Positions 52,811 through 59,677 of a stretch of DNA of 64,000 nucleotides are shown here, in pieces; the first letter of the stretch is position 1, and every line of letters begins with the position of its first letter. The notes under the pieces were generated by a model that saw only the letters and a program-made list of their open reading frames with translations, was not told where the DNA came from and made no database searches. The stretch lies in the NCBI GenBank assembly GCA_902536385.1, contig CACAWY010000003.1, forward strand, positions 1 through 64,000. Direction: 5' to 3'. The DNA is from an uncultured Pelagibacteraceae bacterium (GTDB lineage: Bacteria > Pseudomonadota > Alphaproteobacteria > Pelagibacterales > Pelagibacteraceae). Made by a program: the position numbers and the translations under genes.

Positions 52811-53176
52811 ATGGAAGAAAATTTCAATGTTCATTTAGGAAAAAAATTAAGAATGCGAAGGTTATCATTAGGACTAACTCAAACAAAGGTTGCTCAAGCC
52901 ATCAACGTTACTTTCCAACAGATTCAGAAATATGAAAAGGGAACAAATGGAGTTAGCTCTAATAGATTGATGCAATTATCGCAATTTCTTAAAGTTCCAA
53001 TTATTTATTTTTTTGAAGATTATAAAGAGTTTAAAGATGTTAGTTCAGGAGATGAGATAGGTGATGATTTAAATTACTCATTTCTAAGCAGAACCTTTTC
53101 TTCTTTGTCTAAAATACAAAAAGAAAAGATTTTACAAATTTTAAGCAATACTTCTAAATTTGAAAAAGTCGGATAA
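52811..53176 (+). CDS. XRE-family HTH transcriptional regulator
   Basis: 121 residues. A Cro/CI-type HTH occupies about residues 8-65: LGKKLRMRRLSLGLTQTKVA then TFQQIQKYEKGTNGVSSNRL, as in SinR/alphaproteobacterial single-domain regulators. The C-terminal 50 residues (SFLSRTFSSLSKIQKEKIL) form a helical tail, no ligand domain. Its stop is one base before the 3' end of a convergent tRNA-Asn gene. Targets unknown. Confidence 0.88.
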   Translation: MEENFNVHLGKKLRMRRLSLGLTQTKVAQAINVTFQQIQKYEKGTNGVSSNRLMQLSQFLKVPIIYFFEDYKEFKDVSSGDEIGDDLNYSFLSRTFSSLSKIQKEKILQILSNTSKFEKVG

Positions 53177-53177
53177 T

Positions 53178-53253
53178 TGGCTCCTCGGGCAGGACTCGAA
53201 CCTGCGACCAATTGATTAACAGTCAACTGCTCTACCAACTGAGCTACCGAGGA
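53178..53253 (-). tRNA. tRNA-Asn (anticodon GTT)
   Basis: 76-nt cloverleaf on the minus strand with encoded CCA: acceptor TCCTCGG/CCGAGGA, anticodon arm TTGACTGTTAATCAA giving GTT, T arm GGTTCGAGTCC. Reads AAC/AAT. Only one base separates it from the regulator stop. Confidence 0.97.
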
Positions 53254-53302
53254 ATAAAAGGGAACATACTTTTTTTAATAAAATAAAACAACTAATTTTT
53301 TT

Positions 53303-53376
53303 TGGAGGCCACGCCCAGAATCGAACTGGGATAAAAGGATTTGCAATCCTCTGCGTAACCATTCCGCCACGTGGCC
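53303..53376 (-). tRNA. tRNA-Cys (anticodon GCA)
   Basis: 74-nt cloverleaf on the minus strand with encoded CCA: acceptor GGCCACG/CGTGGCC, anticodon arm GGATTGCAAATCC giving GCA, T arm AGTTCGATTCT. Reads TGC/TGT. It lies 49 bases upstream of tRNA-Asn in the same direction, so both could be cut from one transcript. Confidence 0.97.
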
Positions 53377-53402
53377 GTTTGTATAGAAAATTATTAAAGA
53401 TA

Positions 53403-54458
53403 TCATGTTCTTATTCTATTTTTATCATTATCGAATAAATATAACTTATTCTTTGGTAAGTAAATTGTAATATTTTTATCTTTGATATTTTTAGAGCTTT
53501 TTATTCTCATTTCCGTACTATTTATATGTGAGTAAAAAATTCTTTCTGAACCTAAATTCTCAACTAGGTCGATGGTAATTTCTGCTGATATTTCACTTTT
53601 ATAATCAAATGATATATCTTCAGGTCTTATCCCTATAAAAAATTCTTTCTCAAAATTTAAATTTTCAAATTTAATTTCATTATTAAGAAATTTGAATGAA
53701 TTTTTACTGACAATATCTTCCTTTTTGACTTTTAATATATTTATTTTTGGATTTCCTATAAATTCAGCTACAAAAATATTCTTTGGATCATTATAAATAT
53801 CATCTGGATTTCCGAACTGCTCTATATTGCCTTGATTCATAATTACAATTTTATCGGCTAAAGTCATAGCTTCAATCTGATCATGCGTTACATAAAGAAT
53901 ATTACTTTTTAATTTTTTGTGTAATTTTGAAATTTCGACCCTCATTTCTGATCGAAGTGCAGCGTCTAAGTTAGATAGTGGTTCATCAAATAAAAATAAC
54001 TTAGGATTTCTTGTAATAGCTCTTCCAATAGCTACTCTTTGTCTTTGACCACCAGATAATTCTTTTGGCTTTCTATAAAGTAGGTCTTCTATTTTTAAAA
54101 TTTTTGCCGTTTCATTCACTTTTTCTTTAATCTCATCTTTAGTCATTTTTTCAGTTGTTAATCCAAAAGATATATTTTGGAAAACATTCATGTGTGGGTA
54201 AAGAGCGTATGATTGAAAGACCATGGCAATTTTTCTTTTTGAAGGAAGCAAATCGTTTAAGAGTTTATTATCTAAAGTAATTTTACCTCTATCTATTTTT
54301 TCTAATCCTGCTATCATTCTTAAAAGAGTAGATTTCCCGCAACCCGATGGTCCTAATAAAACTATAAATTCACCTTTTTCAACTTTTAGGCTAAATTTAC
54401 TAATTACGTTATTTTTACCGAAAGATTTATCTATATCTTCAAACTTTAAAAAGGGCAT
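53403..54458 (-). CDS. CUT1-type carbohydrate ABC transporter ATPase (MalK/UgpC-like)
   Basis: 351 residues. Walker A GPSGCGKST, signature LSGGQRQR, Walker B LFLFDEPLSNLD, H-loop VTHDQIEAM and a C-terminal TOBE domain with IGIRPEDISF. All motifs intact. It is divergent from the binding protein gene at 54576 over 117 bases. That operon has two permeases and no ATPase, so this is almost surely its motor; it may also serve other CUT1 systems. Confidence 0.92.
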   Translation of the reverse strand: MPFLKFEDIDKSFGKNNVISKFSLKVEKGEFIVLLGPSGCGKSTLLRMIAGLEKIDRGKITLDNKLLNDLLPSKRKIAMVFQSYALYPHMNVFQNISFGLTTEKMTKDEIKEKVNETAKILKIEDLLYRKPKELSGGQRQRVAIGRAITRNPKLFLFDEPLSNLDAALRSEMRVEISKLHKKLKSNILYVTHDQIEAMTLADKIVIMNQGNIEQFGNPDDIYNDPKNIFVAEFIGNPKINILKVKKEDIVSKNSFKFLNNEIKFENLNFEKEFFIGIRPEDISFDYKSEISAEITIDLVENLGSERIFYSHINSTEMRIKSSKNIKDKNITIYLPKNKLYLFDNDKNRIRT

Positions 54459-54575
54459 ATTTGAGATATTATCACTTTTATAAATTTTTCAAACCTACTA
54501 TGCATTTAATCATGGATGTTTTTCAACCTTCTTGTTACACTTAAAACATTATTTGAATAATTAATAGGAGAAAAA

Positions 54576-55898
54576 ATGAAAAAAATATTAACATTCATTT
54601 TTGCTTTAACTTTATTAACGTCTAATAGTTTTGCAGACATAACTTTTTGGACTACTGAAGTTCAACCAGCAAGAATGGAGAAACAAATGGAGATGGCTAA
54701 ATCGTTTGAATCTAAAACTGGTATAAAAGTAGAGGTTATACCGGTAGAGGAAAAAGATTTAGGTTCTAGAGCTACAGCAGCTGCAGCTGCTGGAAATCTT
54801 CCAGATGTAATTTATCATACACTTCAATATGTACTACCTTGGGCGGAGGCAGGAATATTAGATGTGAATGCTAACAATGATGTTGTAAAAAGTTTAGGAA
54901 AAAAAACTTTTGCTCCAGGAGCATTGAACATGGCAAAGAAGGGTGGAAAAATTGCTGCTGTACCAGTTGATGGATGGACACAAATGGTTGTTTATAGAAA
55001 AGACTTATTTAAACAAGCAGGTCTTGAAGCACCGACAAGTTACGAAAATATAACAAAAGCTATAAAAGCTCTTTCAGGCGGCGACATGTTTGGATTTGTA
55101 GCTGCAACTAAAACTGATGAAAACTTTATGAGCCAAGTTCTTGAGCACGTTCTTTTAGCTAATGGGGTGAACTTTGTTAAGAAGGGTGGAACAAAAAAAC
55201 AAGGTAAAGCACTTAAAAACTCTTTAGAGTTTTATAAAGTTATTGCTAAAGCTAGTCCTCCGGGAGAATTATTCTGGAAACAATCTAGAGAACTTTATTT
55301 CGCAGGAAAAACACCAATGATAATTTGGTCACCATTTATTATGGATGAATTAGCTGGTCTCAGAGACTCAGCTCCTCCAACAATCAATAGTGATCCGACA
55401 TCACCTGAACTAGCATCAAAAACTGGTTTTATAACTAATTTTAGTGGTCCTAACAATAAAAAGGGCGCTGCTTGGGCAGACGTGAGATACTTCGGTATCA
55501 CAGCTGACGCAGATACTGACGAAGCAAAAAAGTTTGTTGAGTATTCAATGGACGAAGGATACACAAGCACGTTGGCTATCGCACCTGAAGGTAAATTTCC
55601 TGTAAGAAGAGGAAATTCTTCGGATCCAGCTGCATTTACAAAAGCTTGGAGCAAGTTGCCAGTTGGTGTAGACAGAAAAAAACCATTAACTGAACTTTAT
55701 TCACCTGATGTAATTAATAACATTGTTGCTGGATTAGACACTGCAAACAGATGGGGTGTTAAAGAGGGTGAACTTTCTAGAGCATCAAAAATCATTAATG
55801 CTCAGTTCTTGAATAGAATTACTAGAGAATACATTGATGATCAGATAACTGTTGATGAAGCTGTTAAAAAAATTAACGCTGAATTAGCAAAATTTTAG
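54576..55898 (+). CDS. CUT1-type sugar/glycoside-binding protein
   Basis: 440 residues with a signal peptide (MKKILTFIFALTLLTSNSFA). Family 1 SBP features: ITFWTTE start, TGIKVEVIPVEE, AGNLPDVIY, PVDGWTQMVVYRKDLF, and TGGG-like ligand-site region KTPMIIWSPF. Aromatic residues at WTTE, DGWTQ and WSPF may stack on the sugar. Ligand not readable from sequence; the downstream GH63-like enzyme suggests a small glucoside such as glucosylglycerate or glucosylglycerol. GC-rich relative to the permeases. Confidence 0.9.
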   Translation: MKKILTFIFALTLLTSNSFADITFWTTEVQPARMEKQMEMAKSFESKTGIKVEVIPVEEKDLGSRATAAAAAGNLPDVIYHTLQYVLPWAEAGILDVNANNDVVKSLGKKTFAPGALNMAKKGGKIAAVPVDGWTQMVVYRKDLFKQAGLEAPTSYENITKAIKALSGGDMFGFVAATKTDENFMSQVLEHVLLANGVNFVKKGGTKKQGKALKNSLEFYKVIAKASPPGELFWKQSRELYFAGKTPMIIWSPFIMDELAGLRDSAPPTINSDPTSPELASKTGFITNFSGPNNKKGAAWADVRYFGITADADTDEAKKFVEYSMDEGYTSTLAIAPEGKFPVRRGNSSDPAAFTKAWSKLPVGVDRKKPLTELYSPDVINNIVAGLDTANRWGVKEGELSRASKIINAQFLNRITREYIDDQITVDEAVKKINAELAKF

Positions 55899-55910
55899 TA
55901 AATATATTTC

Positions 55911-55945
55911 TTAAAAGCGGATAATAAGATATTATCCGCTTTTAA
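55911..55945 (+). promoter_or_regulatory. 16-bp perfect hairpin between the SBP and permease genes
   Basis: TTAAAAGCGGATAATA (55911-55926), loop AGA, then its exact reverse complement (55930-55945), ending one base before the permease ATG at 55946. Only four T follow the GC part and coding starts at once, so it is less a terminator than a structured intercistronic element. It would hide any ribosome site of the permease and protect the SBP mRNA 3' end. Confidence 0.85.
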
Positions 55946-57205
55946 ATGAGCACTACGTTATCAAAAATAGAAAAAAAAACAGCATACACGCTTCTTTTGC
56001 CTGCTGTTTGCTTGGTTTTTTCAATTATTTTATTTCCAATATTTGCAAATATTTGGATTAGTTTCAAAGAAGTCGGACTAAAAGATATAAGAATTCCTGA
56101 GCCCAGGGCAAAAAAAATTGTTAAAAATATTCAAGACAATAATTCTGAGTTAAAAATTATTTATAAATTAAGAAACAGTTCTTTAACTCAGAATATTAGG
56201 GAAGTAAGATTTTCAGATAAATTTCCCAAAAATATTGAACCAATCGATTTAGATACAAGATGTGATTTTAAATCAAAAAAAATTAAATGTTTTTTTGGGG
56301 ATTGGGAGGCAGGTTATCGTGAAAATTTTGAAATTATAATTAAGGATGTTAATAATAATGTTATTAATATTCAAAACATAAAGTCTTACAAGCCAGACCT
56401 AAATGGAAAATCTGACAATATTTTATTGACTACAGAATTTACTCTCAAAAATTTTAAAAGTATTTTCTTGAATAACAATTTTTTTGAACTTTTAATGACA
56501 ACTTTTTACTTTACTTTTTTTGGAACACTTGGCGCTATTATACTTGGAATATTTGCTGCTCAACTAGTAAACCAAAAATTTTACGGAAGATCATTTATGC
56601 GAAGTATACTACTTTTTCCTTATGTAGGCCCTGTTGTTGCTCTGGCTTATACATGGACTCTACTCTTAGATCCAAATAGCGGTACTATAAATTCTCTACT
56701 TGTTAGTTATGGAATTATGGAAAAACCTATAAATTTACTTGGTCAAAAGTATCTAATTATCAATATTTTAGGATTTGATTTTAAACTTAGATTAGCATTA
56801 ACCACAGTTATATTTTTTGAAATTTGGCGATATTTTCCCTTAGCTTTTTTATTTATATTAGCAAGACTGCAAGCTATTCCTAAGGATCTTTATGAAGCTG
56901 CCGATGTAGACGGAGCCGGCCCGTTTAGAAAATTTTTTCATATCACTCTTCCACAAATTACAGCAATTTTATCTATTTTATTTATGATTAGATTTATTTG
57001 GAACTTTAACAAATTTGAAGATATTTTTTTATTAACTGGCGGTGCTTCAGGTACATTAACTTTACCAATAAGTGTTTATCAACAAGGGTTTGCTGTATCA
57101 AATATTGGAATGGGCTCAGCAGTCTCAATAGTAATCGTATTATTACTGATAACTTTTATGATTATTTATTTTAAATTAATTGGAAAGAGGGCAAATGAAA
57201 TTTAA
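55946..57205 (+). CDS. MalF-type permease with an Ig/DUF11-like periplasmic insertion
   Basis: 419 residues, against about 290 for the usual 6-helix form. After the first helix (about 12-38) there is a ~110-residue hydrophilic insertion (about 53-160) before the second helix (about 182-205). The insertion reads like a DUF11/Ig-type unit: IIYKLRNSS, FSDKFPKNIEP, Cys106 and Cys115, FFGDWEAGYRENFEI. The conserved coupling loop LYEAADVDGAGPFRKFF is intact near residue 315. The insertion sits where MalF has its P2 loop, which contacts the binding protein. Confidence 0.9.
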   Translation: MSTTLSKIEKKTAYTLLLPAVCLVFSIILFPIFANIWISFKEVGLKDIRIPEPRAKKIVKNIQDNNSELKIIYKLRNSSLTQNIREVRFSDKFPKNIEPIDLDTRCDFKSKKIKCFFGDWEAGYRENFEIIIKDVNNNVINIQNIKSYKPDLNGKSDNILLTTEFTLKNFKSIFLNNNFFELLMTTFYFTFFGTLGAIILGIFAAQLVNQKFYGRSFMRSILLFPYVGPVVALAYTWTLLLDPNSGTINSLLVSYGIMEKPINLLGQKYLIINILGFDFKLRLALTTVIFFEIWRYFPLAFLFILARLQAIPKDLYEAADVDGAGPFRKFFHITLPQITAILSILFMIRFIWNFNKFEDIFLLTGGASGTLTLPISVYQQGFAVSNIGMGSAVSIVIVLLLITFMIIYFKLIGKRANEI

Positions 57206-58388
57206 ATCTTTAATAATAACATTATTTGCATCATCTATTTTTTTAGCAACAATTATTTGTATATGGACAATAATAGCAACGCTACAAGGTTTAAGTTTCA
57301 CGGCTCTCAACTTTAATTTTAATCTATTACTATCACTTGGACTTACTATAATTTCTATATTTATTGGAAACAAGTTCAATCATCTTTTAAAAATTTTTGT
57401 ATTATCTATATCATTTACAATTTTATATATTTTCTTAAGCAAGAGTTCTCCTCTGTGGTTTTCGGGAGGTATCTTTTTATTAATTTTATTTTTTACTAAT
57501 AAATTAAGAAAATATGATCTCAAATATTTAAATCAAGATTTTATATCTGAAAAAATAGTATTTGAGTTTTTATCTTTATTTGCAATAATATTTTTTGCAT
57601 TAGTAATATTATTTCCTTTTTACATTATGTTTGTTACCAGCTTTAAAACACAGACTGCTCTATTGATTAATCCTCTTGATTTGAGCATTGATTTTTCAAA
57701 AAATATTTTCGATATATTTAAATCATACTTTGTTATTTTTAAAACTTATGATTTTGGTAGATATATTTTAACGAGTTCTTACGTTTCAATAGGAACTGTT
57801 TTAATAACTTTATTATTTGCAATTCCAGCTGCCTATGCGGTAGCAAGATTGAAGTTCTTTGGAAAAAATTTTCTTTCAACATCAATATTGATAATTTATA
57901 TGTTTCCAGCAATAGTACTAGTCATTCCTTTGTACACCGTGTTTAGCCAACTAGGCCTAAGAAATTCAATTGGTGGATTGCTTATCGTCTATACAGCAAC
58001 TACTTTACCTGTAGCGATTTATATGCTTCAAGGTTATTTTAAAAGTATACCTAAAGAAATTGAAGAAGCTGGACTTATCGATGGACAGAACTGGTTTGGT
58101 ATAATTATTAAAATAATTATTCCTCTCAGTTTACCTGCTATCGCTTCAGTATCTTTATATGTGTTTATGATAGCTTGGAATGAATTTTTGTTTTCATTAA
58201 TGTTTTTAGACAATCCTAAAACATTTACATTATCTAGAGCAATAAACCATTTAACCGGTGATGCAGAAACACCACGGCAATATCTAATGGCTGGATCAGT
58301 GATAGTTACTTTGCCGATACTTTTAATTTTTGTATATTTTGAAAAATATTTAGTAAGTGGATTAACGGCAGGAAGTGTAAAAGGATAA
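57195..58388 (+). CDS. MalG-type permease with four extra N-terminal helices
   Basis: Start set at the ATG at 57195, preceded by GAGGG; an in-frame TTG at 57180 is unlikely. 397 residues versus ~280 typical. The first ~120 residues contain about four helices (about 5-25, 44-58, 66-83, 87-99), then a standard MalG-like permease with FPFYIMFVTSFK at the usual N-terminal position, coupling loop EEAGLIDGQNWFG and WNEFLFSL. Overlaps the first permease by 11 bases and the hydrolase by one base. The extra helices have no recognised family. Confidence 0.88.
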   Translation: MKFKSLIITLFASSIFLATIICIWTIIATLQGLSFTALNFNFNLLLSLGLTIISIFIGNKFNHLLKIFVLSISFTILYIFLSKSSPLWFSGGIFLLILFFTNKLRKYDLKYLNQDFISEKIVFEFLSLFAIIFFALVILFPFYIMFVTSFKTQTALLINPLDLSIDFSKNIFDIFKSYFVIFKTYDFGRYILTSSYVSIGTVLITLLFAIPAAYAVARLKFFGKNFLSTSILIIYMFPAIVLVIPLYTVFSQLGLRNSIGGLLIVYTATTLPVAIYMLQGYFKSIPKEIEEAGLIDGQNWFGIIIKIIIPLSLPAIASVSLYVFMIAWNEFLFSLMFLDNPKTFTLSRAINHLTGDAETPRQYLMAGSVIVTLPILLIFVYFEKYLVSGLTAGSVKG

Positions 58389-59650
58389 TGAATAATACAA
58401 TAAAATTTGCAAAAAAAACTTTAATAAATAATAGAAGATCAAATTATACTTTACCTACAAATACTAAACTATATCCAGCTCAATGGAATTGGGACTCAGC
58501 TTTTATTGCTTTAGGTTATTCAAATTTCAATTTAAATTACTCATTTAAAGAGATTGAAACTTTGATTTCAGGACAGTGGGATGATGGAATGATTCCACAT
58601 ATTCTTTTTCATATTAAAGATCTAAATTATACACCTAACTATAAAGCTTGGGGATGTGGTAGAAAAATTTCCTCATCTGGAATAACTCAACCTCCGATAC
58701 TAGCAAGTATTTTAAGGATAATTATTGAAAGACAAAAATTAAAAAAAAAAGAAATAAAAAAATATCAAACCTTAATATTGAAGATTAAAAAATGTTTAGA
58801 GTGGTTTATTAGATACAGGGATCCAAAAAGAACTGGTTTAATTTCTATACTCCATCCATGGGAAAGCGGTTATGACAATTCTCCTTTATGGGACAAACCG
58901 ATGAGTAAGATCAAAATAGAGTCTAAACTTAGTTACAAAAGAAAGGATAATAAGATTGTTAAAAAAAATCAAAGACCATTAAAAATAGATTACGATAGGT
59001 ATGTAACGATCAAAAATCACTTAAGACAATTAAATTATGATCCGAAGAAACTTTACTATAAATCAAAATTTAACGTTGTAGATGTAGGATTTAATTCACT
59101 TTTTTTAAAAGCTTTAAAAGATTTAGATTTTTTACTTAAATTTATAGGTAAAAGTAATTCTACATTAAAAAAATATATTTTTTTAAATGAAAGCAAACTT
59201 ATAAAATTATTTAATTCAAAAAAAATGAAATTTAAAAATAAAGATCTTAAAAATAATACTTCAGTAGAAATACCATCAATAACAAATTTTTTTATGTTAT
59301 TTGCTGATTTAAACAATGACTCAATTAATAAAGGATTAATTAAAAGTTTAAAAAGATATTATAAAAAAGAAAAATATTTTTTTCCTTCAATAAGATCCAA
59401 TCATGAGTCTTTTGAGGAAAAAAGGTACTGGAGGGGACCCGTATGGGTTAATTGCAATTGGATTATTTATCAAGGATTGAAAAATAAAGATAAAAAGTTC
59501 GCAGAAATTATAAGAAAAAAGACTATTAATTTAGTCGAAAAAAAAAAATTTCGTGAATATTATAGTTGCAAGTCAGGCTTAGGAATGGGCGCTAAAAATT
59601 TTTCTTGGACTGCTGCCTTATATCTAGATTTTAAACTTAATAGATCTTGA
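58388..59650 (+). CDS. GH63-like glycoside hydrolase (glucosyl/mannosylglycerate hydrolase type)
   Basis: 420 residues without a signal peptide, so cytoplasmic. (alpha/alpha)6 barrel motifs of the MGH1/GH63 group: QWNWDSAF (32-39), HPWESGYDNSP (156-166), YWRGPVWVNCNWI (347-359) and GMGAKNFSWTAA (399-410). By analogy with mannosylglycerate and glucosylglycerate hydrolases, Asp163 is the likely general acid and Glu390 (FREYY) the base. Coupled by TAATG to the second permease of a CUT1 importer, so it should cleave the imported sugar conjugate into sugar and glycerate or glycerol. Ligand is an inference. Confidence 0.82.
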   Translation: MNNTIKFAKKTLINNRRSNYTLPTNTKLYPAQWNWDSAFIALGYSNFNLNYSFKEIETLISGQWDDGMIPHILFHIKDLNYTPNYKAWGCGRKISSSGITQPPILASILRIIIERQKLKKKEIKKYQTLILKIKKCLEWFIRYRDPKRTGLISILHPWESGYDNSPLWDKPMSKIKIESKLSYKRKDNKIVKKNQRPLKIDYDRYVTIKNHLRQLNYDPKKLYYKSKFNVVDVGFNSLFLKALKDLDFLLKFIGKSNSTLKKYIFLNESKLIKLFNSKKMKFKNKDLKNNTSVEIPSITNFFMLFADLNNDSINKGLIKSLKRYYKKEKYFFPSIRSNHESFEEKRYWRGPVWVNCNWIIYQGLKNKDKKFAEIIRKKTINLVEKKKFREYYSCKSGLGMGAKNFSWTAALYLDFKLNRS

Positions 59651-59677
59651 AATCTGGTATATACCTCTTAATACCAA

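Noticed and set aside
55295-55654. 119-residue frame antisense to the glycoside-binding protein
   Set aside because: Shadow of a GC-richer, highly expressed gene, where stop codons on the other strand are rarer.
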